Assembly (NCBI GenBank): GCA_021272315.1
Contig: JAJSLI010000030.1
Location: forward strand, 1-64,000
Direction of reading: 5' to 3'
Source: Methylacidiphilales bacterium
GTDB lineage: Bacteria > Verrucomicrobiota > Verrucomicrobiia > Methylacidiphilales > UBA1321
DNA length: 64,000 nt
The position numbers were made by a program, and so were the translations under genes. Positions 47,747-56,955 of the stretch are shown here, in pieces (position 1 is the first letter of the stretch; every line of letters starts with the position of its first letter). Under the pieces are notes generated by a model. The model did no database searches, had not been told where the DNA came from, and saw only the letters and a program-made list of their open reading frames with translations.

Positions 47747-48382
47747 ATGAACAAATTCATCATGGAGTTGATCGGGACGTTTTTTCTGGTGCTGACGGTC
47801 GGGGTCTGCGTGGATAATCCGAGCGCGGGGGTGATTGCGCCGGTGGCCATTGGCGGGGCGCTTATGATCATGGTTTATGCGGGCGGCCATATTTCGGGCG
47901 GTCATTACAATCCCGCGGTGACGCTGGCGGTGGCGGTGCGGGGCCGGTTGGCGGCGCGCGAGGTTCCGTGGTATATCGTGGCGCAACTGATCGGCGCGGT
48001 GGGCGCGGCCGGGGCCGCGTATTATCTCAAGGGCGAAAATCAGGCGGCGGTTACCGAGACGCCGAATTATCACCTGGGCCAGATTGCGCTGGCGGAATTT
48101 TTGTTCACGTTCGCGCTGGCGTTTGTGGTGTTGAACGTGGCGACGGCCAAGGCGACGGCGGGCAATTCGTTTTACGGGCTGGCCATCGGCTCGACCATCA
48201 TGGTGGGGGCCTTCGCGGTGGGCCCGGTTTCGGGCGGGGTGTTCAACCCGGCGGTGGCGACGGGCGCGCTTTACCTGGGGCTGATTCCGCCGGCCGATTA
48301 CCTCGGTTACGTGGCGGCGCAGTTGTCGGCGGGCGTGTTCGCGGCGTTTATTTTCAAAGTGCTGCACCCAGACGATAAATAA
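47747..48382 (+). CDS. Aquaporin / MIP-family channel
   Basis: The 211-residue, six-helix water or small-solute channel starts MNKFIMELIGTFFLVLTVGV. It carries two NPA boxes, HYNPAVTLAVAV and GGVFNPAVATGAL, the MIP hallmark. An AGAGGAA ribosome site precedes the ATG. It is monocistronic. Whether it carries water only or also glycerol cannot be settled by eye, though the short length is AqpZ-like. Confidence 0.92.
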   Translation: MNKFIMELIGTFFLVLTVGVCVDNPSAGVIAPVAIGGALMIMVYAGGHISGGHYNPAVTLAVAVRGRLAAREVPWYIVAQLIGAVGAAGAAYYLKGENQAAVTETPNYHLGQIALAEFLFTFALAFVVLNVATAKATAGNSFYGLAIGSTIMVGAFAVGPVSGGVFNPAVATGALYLGLIPPADYLGYVAAQLSAGVFAAFIFKVLHPDDK

Positions 48383-48457
48383 GCACGGATAAGCATGGGG
48401 TCGAGGTTGCCGGGGCGCGCGGGCATGGCATGATGTTGGTCCGCGCTGCGCACGATC

Positions 48458-49216
48458 ATGTTTTCCTCGATTCATTTTTCCTTATGGGGTTGGGTTGCGG
48501 TGATGGGCGGCGCGGCGGGGATTGGGCTGAACAAAGGCGGCCTGACCGGGCTGGGCATCCTGCCGATTCTCCTTTTTGCGGTGGTTATCCCGGCACGGGA
48601 ATCGACCGGTTTTGTGCTGCCGCTGCTGATCGTGGGGGACATTTGCGCCGTCGTCGTTTACTGGCGCGTGGCGATCTGGAGGATTTTTTGGCTCCTGCTC
48701 CCACCGGCGCTGGCGGGCGTGGTGTTGGGGTATTTTCTGATGGGACGGATTTCGGAACGGGCCTTCGGGCCGCTCATCGGCTGGATCATCATCGGGCTGA
48801 TCGTGCTGCAACTGGCGCGGCGCTCGCTGGGCGAAAAGCTGGACCACATTTTTGAATCGCACGGCTTCGGGCTGGGGATGGGCGTGCTGGCAGGGGTGAC
48901 GACGATGATCGCCAACGCCGCGGGGCCGGTGGCGACTCTCTACTTCCTTTCCGTGCGGCTGCCGAAGTGGAACCTGATCGGGACTTCAGCCTGTTTTTTC
49001 TTCGTCATCAATCTCTTCAAGGTGCCGTTCAGCGCGCAACTGGGCCTGACGAACGCCAATTCGCTCTCGCTGGCGCTGCTGCTGGCGCCGTTGGTCGTTC
49101 TTGGCTTTTTGGGCGGGCGGTTTATGGCGGCGAAGATGCCGCAGAAGATTTTCGAGATTTTCCTGCTCGTCTGCACCGGAATCGGGGCGCTGCGGCTGGT
49201 CTGGCCGTCGTTGTGA
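48458..49216 (+). CDS. TauE/SafE-family membrane permease
   Basis: The 252-residue protein has about eight hydrophobic helices. The conserved N-terminal GGAAGIGLNKGGLTGLGILP and the second-repeat FGLGMGVLAGVTTMIANAAG are the family's duplicated motifs. Members export sulfite, sulfoacetate or related organosulfonates or move other anions. No sulfur-metabolism gene is adjacent, so the substrate is open. Confidence 0.9.
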   Translation: MFSSIHFSLWGWVAVMGGAAGIGLNKGGLTGLGILPILLFAVVIPARESTGFVLPLLIVGDICAVVVYWRVAIWRIFWLLLPPALAGVVLGYFLMGRISERAFGPLIGWIIIGLIVLQLARRSLGEKLDHIFESHGFGLGMGVLAGVTTMIANAAGPVATLYFLSVRLPKWNLIGTSACFFFVINLFKVPFSAQLGLTNANSLSLALLLAPLVVLGFLGGRFMAAKMPQKIFEIFLLVCTGIGALRLVWPSL

Positions 49217-49272
49217 CGGCGAATAAACTGACGGGTTGAGAAATGAGCCGAGGTGGGGCATGGTTAGGAGGC

Positions 49273-49638
49273 ATGGATAAGGTCCAAATCGTGCGGTACG
49301 CGCTGATGCAGATCGTGACTGTGATCTATGGGGTGTGGTCGTGTGCTGTGGCGGTGAAGCTTAACAAGTCATACTTGGATATGGGCTACACCATGCCCGC
49401 CGCCTATTACCGGGCCATATTCTTTCGTGATTATGGCTTCTGCTTTTTGATTGTTGTTCTTATCTGGACAGTCGCTGTATCTTATCTCTCATCTCCTTCA
49501 GCAAAACATGATGTGGGAGAGGGGACGTTGACTTGGTCGGGAATGATCTTGGCGCTTCTCTTGTTTATCGCAGGCACAACACTAGCAATAGGAGGCGCGA
49601 TGGCTCCTGTTCACCCGACTTTTATCCAACCTTTATGA
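49273..49638 (+). CDS. Small membrane protein upstream of pgsA
   Basis: The 121-residue protein begins MDKVQIVRYALMQIVTVIYG after a strong AGGAGG ribosome site at 49266. It has about three hydrophobic helices (one near the N-terminus, FLIVVLIWTVAVSYL, and MILALLLFIAGTTLAIGG). No family recognised. Its TGA stop overlaps the pgsA ATG by 4 bp, indicating translational coupling to phosphatidylglycerol synthesis. Codon use is less GC-rich than pgsA. Confidence 0.65.
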   Translation: MDKVQIVRYALMQIVTVIYGVWSCAVAVKLNKSYLDMGYTMPAAYYRAIFFRDYGFCFLIVVLIWTVAVSYLSSPSAKHDVGEGTLTWSGMILALLLFIAGTTLAIGGAMAPVHPTFIQPL

Positions 49639-50906
49639 CCCTCCGCCGCGCGCCAACGCTGAATCTGCCGAATCAACTGACCGTCCTGCGGTTGGGGATG
49701 TGCGGGCTTTTGCTGATTTCGATGTCGTTCCCGTGGCCTTACGCGGCGACGGCGGCGCTCCTGATTTTCGCGCTGGCGAGCCTGACCGACTGGCTGGACG
49801 GCGAGATCGCGCGGTCGCAGAACCTGGTCACCGACCTGGGCAAGCTGCTCGATCCGCTGGCGGACAAGATTCTCATCACGGGCACGCTGGTGTGTTTGGC
49901 GGTGTGGCACATGGCTCCGATGTGGATGGTGGTGATCATCATCGCGCGGGAATATTTGATCACGGGGCTGCGGACGATCGCGGCGTTGAAACAAAAGGTG
50001 ATGGCGGCGGAGCGGGTGGGCAAGCACAAGACGATTTCGCAAATTGTGGCGATCCTGGTTTCGCTGGCGGCGCTGAGCCTCGGAGAATTCGGCCTGCAGC
50101 ATACGCTGCCGGCGCGGTTTCTGGAGGCGGCGCGGCTGCCGCTTTACTGGATTGCGCTGGTGATCACGGTGCTGTCGGGCGGGATTTATTTCTGGAAGAA
50201 TTCGGCGATTTTGCAGGAGACCATGGGGGATGCGTCCGAGGCCAAACCCGCGGCGCAGCCCGAACCGCCGGCGGAACTTGCGCCGGCGACAAGCGGGGGC
50301 ACGGTTGCGGCGGGGGCGCCGGCGTTCAAGGAATGGGAGGCGATGGTGGAGGCGCTGGGGCAGGGAGCGCAGATCATCCTGCTGCGCAAGGGCGGGATCG
50401 CGGAGGGCCGTTCGGGCTTCGAGGCGAAGCATCGGAAGTTCTGGCTTTTCCCGACGCGCTATCACCAGCAGTGGGAAAAAACGAAGCCCGAGTTGCGGCG
50501 TTACGCCGCCGACGCGGCCGAGTCGAAGGACTTTGTGCTGCAATACTTCGCCGAGGTGACGGACGCGGTTTATCTCTCGTCGTGGGAGCAGGTGGCGCGG
50601 CTGAATGACGCCCATTTCTGGGGCGAGGAGATTTTGCGCGAGCGTTTCGGCTACCGGGACCGGCCGGGAATGGAAACGGGGCTGCATCTGCTGATCGTGC
50701 GGGTTTCGCGGATCAACCTGCCGCACCGGCTGGCGCCGTCTCCGGCCTATGAGGGGTGCAAGTCGTGGATCGAAGTGCCGGTGGACTGGTCGCGCGACAT
50801 CGCCGTGCCGGTGGTGCAGGCGGAGGAGTTCGCGACGCGGCGCAGCCGGATCCTGGCGGCGATTTCGAGCGTGCCGGCGCCCGCCGCGGCAACGGTGGTC
50901 GCATGA
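49635..50906 (+). CDS. pgsA: CDP-diacylglycerol-glycerol-3-phosphate phosphatidyltransferase fused to DUF1802
   Basis: The N-terminal part (about 1-200) is PgsA, which makes phosphatidylglycerol phosphate. The CDP-alcohol phosphotransferase motif DWLDGEIARSQNLVTDLGKL, then LLDPLADK, is complete, and several membrane helices follow. After an Ala/Pro-rich linker (about 205-240) comes a second domain (FKEWEAMVEALGQGAQIILL, RKGGIAEGRSGFEAKHRKFW) matching DUF1802, a soluble domain of unknown function. The 423 residues are about twice a normal PgsA. Start ATG 49635 overlaps the upstream gene by 4 bp. It also overlaps the next (PfpI) gene by 4 bp. Confidence 0.9.
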   Translation: MTLRRAPTLNLPNQLTVLRLGMCGLLLISMSFPWPYAATAALLIFALASLTDWLDGEIARSQNLVTDLGKLLDPLADKILITGTLVCLAVWHMAPMWMVVIIIAREYLITGLRTIAALKQKVMAAERVGKHKTISQIVAILVSLAALSLGEFGLQHTLPARFLEAARLPLYWIALVITVLSGGIYFWKNSAILQETMGDASEAKPAAQPEPPAELAPATSGGTVAAGAPAFKEWEAMVEALGQGAQIILLRKGGIAEGRSGFEAKHRKFWLFPTRYHQQWEKTKPELRRYAADAAESKDFVLQYFAEVTDAVYLSSWEQVARLNDAHFWGEEILRERFGYRDRPGMETGLHLLIVRVSRINLPHRLAPSPAYEGCKSWIEVPVDWSRDIAVPVVQAEEFATRRSRILAAISSVPAPAAATVVA

Positions 50907-51457
50907 GCGCGCTGGTCATTCTCGCCCCGGGCTTCGAGGAGATCGAAGGGATAACGGTGATCGATGTGCTGCGCCGGGCGGAGATCGAGACGGTGACGGC
51001 GGGTCTGGCGCCGGGGCCGATCACGGCGGCGCGGCAGACGAAACATCTCGCCGATGTGCTCCTGAGCGAGGTCGACCCGGCGCGTGAATTTGAGATCGTG
51101 GTGCTGCCGGGCGGCGCGGAGGGGGCCAGGCATCTTGCGGAAAGTCCGCTCGTGCGCGATTGGCTCCTGCGCCAGCGGGAGCGGGGGCAATGGGTGGCGG
51201 CGATTTGCGCGGCGCCGACCGCGCTGCTGACCCACGGCTGGCTCAAGCCGGAGCACAAGCTGGTGAGTCACCCGTCGGTGCAGGCTCAATTTTCGGCGAG
51301 CCAGATGCAATCGAACGAGAGGGTGGTGGTGGACGGCAAGTTGATCACGAGCCTGGCGGCGGGCAGCGCGATGGAATTTGCGTTCACGATCGTGCGCTGC
51401 CTGCGGGGGCCCGAAACCGTGGCGAAAGTGAATCAGGGCGTACGCGCGGTGGTGTGA
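50903..51457 (+). CDS. DJ-1/PfpI-family protein
   Basis: The 184 residues start MSALVILAPGFEEIEGITVI, with the conserved Glu of FEEIE. The nucleophile-elbow Cys is in WVAAICAAPTALLTHGWLKP. Such proteins are glyoxalase/deglycase-like or chaperone enzymes protecting against reactive carbonyls; the exact activity is not readable. The ATG overlaps the pgsA-DUF1802 stop by 4 bp, so the three genes from 49273 form a coupled operon. Confidence 0.92.
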   Translation: MSALVILAPGFEEIEGITVIDVLRRAEIETVTAGLAPGPITAARQTKHLADVLLSEVDPAREFEIVVLPGGAEGARHLAESPLVRDWLLRQRERGQWVAAICAAPTALLTHGWLKPEHKLVSHPSVQAQFSASQMQSNERVVVDGKLITSLAAGSAMEFAFTIVRCLRGPETVAKVNQGVRAVV

Positions 51458-51525
51458 GGGGAATCCACGATAACCCGGCGCTCAAGCGCGGGGCTATTTT
51501 CGAACCATTGCGTAGAGTTGCAGGG

Positions 51526-53604
51526 TCAAGGAATCCTGATGCTTACCGTCCCACGGGCGAGGAGGCGTTCCGACTCCTCGAACGCCTGTTGAGCGCCTTT
51601 GACATCGCCGAGTTCGTGTTTGGCGGCGCCGAGATTGTGCCAGGCGCGGGCGAGTTCGGGGTCGAGTTCGACGGCCTGTTCGTAGTGGCGGCGGGCCTGG
51701 TCGATATTTCCGAGCTGCTGGTGGGCGACACCGGCGTCAAGCCAGACGACGGCTCGTTCAGGGGTGAGGGCGAGCGCTTTTTCGTAGGCACGGATGGCCT
51801 CGGCGTACCGGCCCTGTTCATAGAGATGGAAGGCCATTTCGTTCCAGGCCATGGCGGGCAGTTCGGTTTCGCCGTGGGGGGTGGCGGCGCGTTCGCAGAC
51901 TTCGAGGGCTTCAGCGATGCGGTGGGTGCGGGCCAGGACCATGGCGAGGTAATGGCCGGCAAGGGGATAGCCGGGTTGCCATTCGAGGACTTGGCGGAAG
52001 ACGCGCTCGGCTTCCTCCAGGCGGCCCTGCTGGAAGTAGATCGAGCCGAGCTTGAAGGAGGGTTCGGCGTAGTCGGGCTTGAAGTTGATGGCGCGATGGC
52101 AGCACCGCTCGGCTTCATCGAGTTGGTCGAGGGCGCAGAGCGATCCGGCGAGGTTGTCCCACGCGCGGGCGTAGTCGGCCTTGAGGGCGACGGCGCGGCT
52201 CAGGCTGTCGACGGATTGCTGAAATTCGCCGAGTTGAAATTGGAGCGCGCCGAGATTGCACCAGATTTTGGGCTGGTCGGGGTCGATCTCGATGGCGCGG
52301 AGGTAGGAGGCGAGGGCGGGACGGAACATTCCCTCGTCCTGCTGGACCATGCCGCCGTTGAACCAAGCCTGGAGGTTCCGCGGGTTGAGGTCGTGGGCGC
52401 GTTCGTAGGCGAACAGGGCCCGGCTGCTTTCGTGATTGTTTTGGAAGGCGAGGCCGAGGTGAAACCAGGCTTCGCTGGCTTGTTCCCGGGGAGTCGATTC
52501 GGCTTGGAGCCGGCGCAGGTTCTTTTCGGCTTCGTCGAGGGAGCCGGCTTCGATCAATTCGAAAATATCCTCGATCCGGATGCGCGGCGGAAGAATCTCG
52601 GTTTTTGCCGATACCGTTTTTTCGGGCGGAGTGAGGGAGGCAAGGGAGCGTTCGATTTCCTCAATCAGGGCCAGGACGAGGTTGGTCCGGGCGGCAACAT
52701 CGTGCCGCGGGGCCTGCTCGATGTTAACGGTGGTGCGGACGACAATGTCCTGGGCTTCGAGGGTGGCAAGGAGGAGGGTGACGTGGCCTTCGAGGAACTC
52801 GAGCCACTGGGCGGGGGCGATGGAGCGAGGCAGGCGCATCGGCCGCGGCGCGGTTTCGCAGACGTCGGCGGTGCGGGTGAGAAGGCGCGACATGGCGTCG
52901 TCGAGCTTTTTTTGCGCTTCCTTCCAGTTGGTGTCCGTGAGAATGCGCTGATCGACCTGAATGCGGCCGCGGTCAACGGTGAGGCGTCCGCTGCGCTTGA
53001 TCAACGCGGCGGCGCTGGGCCGGTGGTGGGTGGGGCTTTTGACGCCCATCGATTCGGGGGAGATGATCGATTCGATGGCAGGGGCGGGGGCGGAGACTTT
53101 TTCGGGTTCTTTTTCCCGGAGGCGGGCATTGAGGCGCTTGATGGAGTCGACGACTCTCTTTTCGAGTTCGCTATCGTCGCTACCGAGGGCGTGGGCGCGG
53201 TCATAAATAGAGTGGGCGGCTTGGTGCAGGCCAAAATCTTCCTCCAGCAGGAGGCCGAGGCGATAGAGATATGCGACCGACTGGGGATCGTGGGCAAGTT
53301 TGACGAGGATGTCCTTCTGGCGCGTGGTCAGGGGGATGGCGAGGACGGCGAGAGGAGGGAGGGGTTCCTTGCTGCCGGTGAAACGCTGCTTGTCCTTGGC
53401 CGCTTCATGCTCTTCCTTGGCCTTTTGGCGGCGCTGGTTCCAGATTTGCTCAATCCCGGCAACGATGACCTGGAGGGTCTGGAGCGTGTCGATCGATTTC
53501 TGATCGAAACAAAGGATAAGAAGTTGGCGCCAGTGACGAATCTCAGCCGGATCCCGCTCAATCTTACTAAGGATATCCTGAGCGGCCTGTGTGGTGAAAT
53601 TCAT
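51526..53604 (-). CDS. TPR-repeat protein
   Basis: The 692-residue soluble protein. The N-terminal 360 residues are helical without recognised domains (IERDPAEIRHWRQLLILCFD, KKLDDAMSRLLTRTADVCET). From about residue 375 to the end there are roughly nine tetratricopeptide repeats, for example AWFNGGMVQQDEGMFRPALA, WCNLGALQFQLGEFQQSVDS and AWHNLGAAKHELGDVKGAQQ. TPRs mediate protein-protein contacts; the partner is unknown. A long open frame on the opposite strand is a composition artefact. Confidence 0.88.
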   Translation of the reverse strand: MNFTTQAAQDILSKIERDPAEIRHWRQLLILCFDQKSIDTLQTLQVIVAGIEQIWNQRRQKAKEEHEAAKDKQRFTGSKEPLPPLAVLAIPLTTRQKDILVKLAHDPQSVAYLYRLGLLLEEDFGLHQAAHSIYDRAHALGSDDSELEKRVVDSIKRLNARLREKEPEKVSAPAPAIESIISPESMGVKSPTHHRPSAAALIKRSGRLTVDRGRIQVDQRILTDTNWKEAQKKLDDAMSRLLTRTADVCETAPRPMRLPRSIAPAQWLEFLEGHVTLLLATLEAQDIVVRTTVNIEQAPRHDVAARTNLVLALIEEIERSLASLTPPEKTVSAKTEILPPRIRIEDIFELIEAGSLDEAEKNLRRLQAESTPREQASEAWFHLGLAFQNNHESSRALFAYERAHDLNPRNLQAWFNGGMVQQDEGMFRPALASYLRAIEIDPDQPKIWCNLGALQFQLGEFQQSVDSLSRAVALKADYARAWDNLAGSLCALDQLDEAERCCHRAINFKPDYAEPSFKLGSIYFQQGRLEEAERVFRQVLEWQPGYPLAGHYLAMVLARTHRIAEALEVCERAATPHGETELPAMAWNEMAFHLYEQGRYAEAIRAYEKALALTPERAVVWLDAGVAHQQLGNIDQARRHYEQAVELDPELARAWHNLGAAKHELGDVKGAQQAFEESERLLARGTVSIRIP

Positions 53605-53976
53605 AAGGAATGGGTCGCGAGCGAAATTAAGAGTATGCTTGATTGAAGTAGCGGCGGCAAGAACGTACAGTTCAGGTGGAGAAATACTTTAAATTGTTAA
53701 TACAAGACAGGTCTAACCAAAAGAAAGCCAAAAACCCCCACAAAAGTATACGTTCCAATCTTTTGAAAGTTACACAAGAATTTATTCATTAAACAAATTA
53801 GCTCAAGGTGCGGTTTTGCCATCCCCCAGGATCATTCGTCCGCATGATGAGCGGCGTATGGGGGCCGACATATATAGGTCCGCTAATCGAGGAGAGGTGC
53901 GGCAGCGTTACAACTTCGGTTGGGCCAAGTCGGACTCGCTTGGCTAATTTTGAGATAGCTTCTATCGTGTCAAGCC
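53605..53976. other. AT-rich intergenic region before mutS
   Basis: Without a gene. The part 53640-53810 is markedly AT-rich. An inverted stem CCCCCA...TGGGGG (about 53823-53868), holding an ATCAT/ATGAT inner pair, could fold as a structured leader or terminator. The mutS promoter is at its right end. No RNA family was recognised. Confidence 0.6.
53939..53968 (+). promoter_or_regulatory. Promoter of mutS placed on the ATG
   Basis: The -35 TTGGCT (53940-53945), 17-bp spacer and -10 TATCGT (53963-53968) are followed by only 8 nt before the mutS ATG, predicting a leader of about 0-3 nt. The spacer matches that of the hisH promoter at 15 of 17 positions. Confidence 0.65.
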
Positions 53977-56511
53977 ATGTCCGATGTCCTCACCCCGATG
54001 ATGCAGCAGTATCACCGGCTCAAACGCGAAGTGCCGTCCGATGCGCTGTTGCTTTTCCGGCTGGGCGATTTTTACGAGATGTTTTTCGGCGACGCGGAGA
54101 TCGGCTCACGGTTGCTCGATTTGACGCTGACGCAGCGCCAGGGCACGCCGATGTGCGGGATGCCCTACCACGCGGCGGAAGGCTATATCGCGCAACTCCT
54201 CAAGGCGGGGCGGCGCGTGGCCATCTGCGACCAGATGGAGACGCCAAGGCCGGGACAGGTGGTGCGGCGGGAGGTGACGCAAATTCTCTCGCCGGGCAGC
54301 ATTCTCGATTCGGGCCAACTCGAGCCCAAGAAGAATAATTTTCTGGCGTCGGTGGCGCCGGTGGCATCGGGTTACGGCATGGCGGCGCTTGACCTGACGA
54401 CGGGGGAATTTTTTTCGGGCGACTTTCTGACGGCGGAGGTTCTGCGGGATGCGCTGGACCGGTTATGTCCGGCGGAAGTGGTGGTGGCGCAGGGACAGCG
54501 GATCGACCTTGAAACGTCGGCGCTGTCGAACGGACAGAGGCTCGGTTATCTGTTGGTCGAGCACGATGCCTGGAGTTTTTCAGCGGACGCGGCGGAGCAC
54601 ACGTTACGGGACCATTTCAAGACGGCGTCGCTCGAAGGGTTCGGACTGGCGGGCGCGTCTGGCGGGAGCGATGCGCGCGGAGCGCTCTGCGCGGCGGGCG
54701 GGCTGTTGCATTACCTGGGGCACGAATTGCGGCGGTCGTTGGGGCACGTGCACAGCCTGCGGCTCTGGCAACGGGAGGATGTTCTTATTTTGGACGCGGT
54801 GACGCAGCGCAACCTGGAGCTGGTCGATCCCCTTCGCCCGGGCGCGGGGCAGACGACGCTCCTGGCGGCGGTGGACCGGACCGTGACCGCGGGCGGGGGC
54901 CGGCTCTTGCGCCAGTGGCTGCTGGCTCCGTTGCGGAACCTTGCGGAGATCGCACGGCGGCAGAGTGTGGTGGCTTGGGCGCGGACGGAACAGCAGGAGC
55001 GCCTGGCGTTGCAGGAGCGGCTGCGCCAGGTACGGGATGTGGAGCGGTTGGTGGCGCGGCTGGTACAGGGGAGCGGCAACGCGCGGGACCTGATCGCGCT
55101 GCGGGTGTCGCTCGAACAATTGCCGGCCCTGCGCGACGCGCTGGCGTCGCATTCGGTCCCGGCGCTGCGGGCGCTGGGCGAAAAAATCACGCCGTTGCCG
55201 GAACTGGTGGGACTTTACACGCGGGCGCTGGCGGACGATCCGCCGATTGTGCTGAAGGAGGGCGGGCTGATCCGGGCCGGTTATAACGCGACGCTGGACG
55301 AGTTGCGCGCGGCGTCGGTCGAGGGTCAGGAATGGCTGGCTGCTTTGCAGCGGCGCGAGCAGGAGCGGACGGGCATCCGGTCGCTCAAGGTGCGTTACAA
55401 CCAGGTTTTCGGCTATTACATCGAGGTGAGCGCGGCCAACCTTGGCGCCGTGCCGTCCGACTACACGCGCAAGCAGACGCTGGCCAACGCGGAGCGGTTC
55501 GTGACTCCGGAACTGAAGGAGATGGAGGCGAAGATTCTCGGCGCGCAGGAGCGGTCGCGGCAGCTTGAGTACGAGCTCTTCCTCGATTTGCGCGCCGCCG
55601 CCGTGCCCCATCTGCGGCCCATCCAGGAAACGGCGCGCGCGCTGCACGAGATCGACGTGCTGGTGGGCTGGGGGGCGCTGGCGCAGGAGCGAGATTACGT
55701 GCCGCCGGAAGTGAACGACGGCGGACTGCTTTTATTCGAGGAAGCCCGCCACCCGGTGCTGGAGCAGCTTCCCGCAAGCGAGAAATTCGTGCCGAACGAC
55801 GTCCGCCTGGACATCGAGACGGAGCGGCTGGTGATCCTGACCGGCCCGAACATGGCCGGCAAGAGCACCTACATCCGGCAGGTGGCCGTGCTGGCATTGC
55901 TGGCCCACTGCGGCTGTTTCGTGCCGGCGCGGCGCGCGGTGACGGGATTGCTGGACCGGATTTTCACGCGGGTCGGCGCCAGCGACGATCTCGGGCGCGG
56001 CCAGAGCACGTTCATGGTCGAGATGAACGAGACGGCGAACATTCTCAATCACGCGACCAGCCGCAGCCTCGTGATCCTCGACGAAATCGGACGCGGAACG
56101 AGCACGTTTGACGGCCTGAGCATCGCCTGGTCGGTGGCCGAGTATCTCAACACGACGCTGCGGGCGCGGACGCTTTTCGCGACCCATTACCACGAACTCA
56201 CCGAGTTGGCGCGCCTGCTGCCCGCGACGAAGAATTACAATGTGGCCGTGCGCGAATGGGGCGAACAGATCGTTTTTTTGCGCAAGATTGTGCCCGGCGG
56301 CACCGACAAGAGTTACGGCATCCAGGTGGCCCGGTTGGCGGGCCTGCCCGCTCCGGTGCTGAAGCGCGCGAAGGAGGTTTTGCGTGAACTCGAGGAGGAA
56401 CAGCTCGATGACATTGGCCAGCCGCGTCTGGCCAAGGCGAAGCAGAAAAAGGAGCGGGCGAGGGAAGTGCTGCGGGAACTCGACCTTTTTGGCCGGAAAG
56501 AGGAAACGTAA
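53977..56511 (+). CDS. mutS: DNA mismatch repair protein MutS
   Basis: Recognises mismatches and starts repair. The 844 residues begin MSDVLTPMMQQYHRLKREVP. The mismatch-binding F-x-E is in RLGDFYEMFFGDAEIG. Connector, lever and clamp domains follow, and the ATPase has Walker A GPNMAGKSTYIRQ, Walker B LVILDEIGRGTSTFDGLSI and the ATHYHEL loop. Length is typical of MutS1. No mutL is adjacent. The promoter lies directly on the ATG, so the transcript is predicted to be leaderless. Confidence 0.97.
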   Translation: MSDVLTPMMQQYHRLKREVPSDALLLFRLGDFYEMFFGDAEIGSRLLDLTLTQRQGTPMCGMPYHAAEGYIAQLLKAGRRVAICDQMETPRPGQVVRREVTQILSPGSILDSGQLEPKKNNFLASVAPVASGYGMAALDLTTGEFFSGDFLTAEVLRDALDRLCPAEVVVAQGQRIDLETSALSNGQRLGYLLVEHDAWSFSADAAEHTLRDHFKTASLEGFGLAGASGGSDARGALCAAGGLLHYLGHELRRSLGHVHSLRLWQREDVLILDAVTQRNLELVDPLRPGAGQTTLLAAVDRTVTAGGGRLLRQWLLAPLRNLAEIARRQSVVAWARTEQQERLALQERLRQVRDVERLVARLVQGSGNARDLIALRVSLEQLPALRDALASHSVPALRALGEKITPLPELVGLYTRALADDPPIVLKEGGLIRAGYNATLDELRAASVEGQEWLAALQRREQERTGIRSLKVRYNQVFGYYIEVSAANLGAVPSDYTRKQTLANAERFVTPELKEMEAKILGAQERSRQLEYELFLDLRAAAVPHLRPIQETARALHEIDVLVGWGALAQERDYVPPEVNDGGLLLFEEARHPVLEQLPASEKFVPNDVRLDIETERLVILTGPNMAGKSTYIRQVAVLALLAHCGCFVPARRAVTGLLDRIFTRVGASDDLGRGQSTFMVEMNETANILNHATSRSLVILDEIGRGTSTFDGLSIAWSVAEYLNTTLRARTLFATHYHELTELARLLPATKNYNVAVREWGEQIVFLRKIVPGGTDKSYGIQVARLAGLPAPVLKRAKEVLRELEEEQLDDIGQPRLAKAKQKKERAREVLRELDLFGRKEET

Positions 56512-56556
56512 TATTCGTACTTGCTCTTTTTACACTTTTAGCGTTAATTTGATCGC

Positions 56557-56934
56557 ATGAAACGAATCCTCGCTCTCGCTCTGCTTATGGCGGTTCCCGC
56601 AGTGATGGCTCACGCCGACATTTCGATGCCGGTGAAGGATTCGTTCTACGACAAGCTGGGCCGGGGTCTGGCCGACATCACGATGTCTCCATCGGAACTT
56701 TTGGACTCCCAATACGGTATGATTGAGACGGAGGGCAATACCGTCGCCTTTTTCAAGGGATTTGTGGTCCAGGGCACGTCCCGCATGCTAATGGATATCG
56801 GCCATGGCGTGTTTGAAGTCGTCACGTCGCCCTTCCCGACCAACAACGGTTCCTATCGTTCGCAGAAGATGCCGCCCTACGATTCGATGGTGGTCAACGA
56901 GTATCCCCCGTCTGATTTGAAGAATTGGTACTAA
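56557..56934 (+). CDS. Small secreted exosortase-associated protein (TIGR04073-like)
   Basis: The 125 residues start MKRILALALLMAVPAVMAHA, a signal peptide. The mature part (YDKLGRGLADITMSPSELLD, FFKGFVVQGTSRMLMDIGHG, VFEVVTSPFP) matches the TIGR04073 pattern KLGRGLxN...EVVTxPxP. Members occur in exosortase-containing Gram-negatives, notably Verrucomicrobia and Lentisphaerae; their role is unknown. No exosortase or PEP-CTERM gene is in the window. This is a useful taxonomic pointer. Confidence 0.75.
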   Translation: MKRILALALLMAVPAVMAHADISMPVKDSFYDKLGRGLADITMSPSELLDSQYGMIETEGNTVAFFKGFVVQGTSRMLMDIGHGVFEVVTSPFPTNNGSYRSQKMPPYDSMVVNEYPPSDLKNWY

Positions 56935-56955
56935 GTCACTCCGGCCGGTTGGCTG

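Noticed and set aside
51160-53646. An 828-codon plus-strand open frame over the TPR gene
   Set aside because: Glycine/phenylalanine/valine-rich mirror of TPR codons; the opposite strand encodes clear tetratricopeptide repeats.
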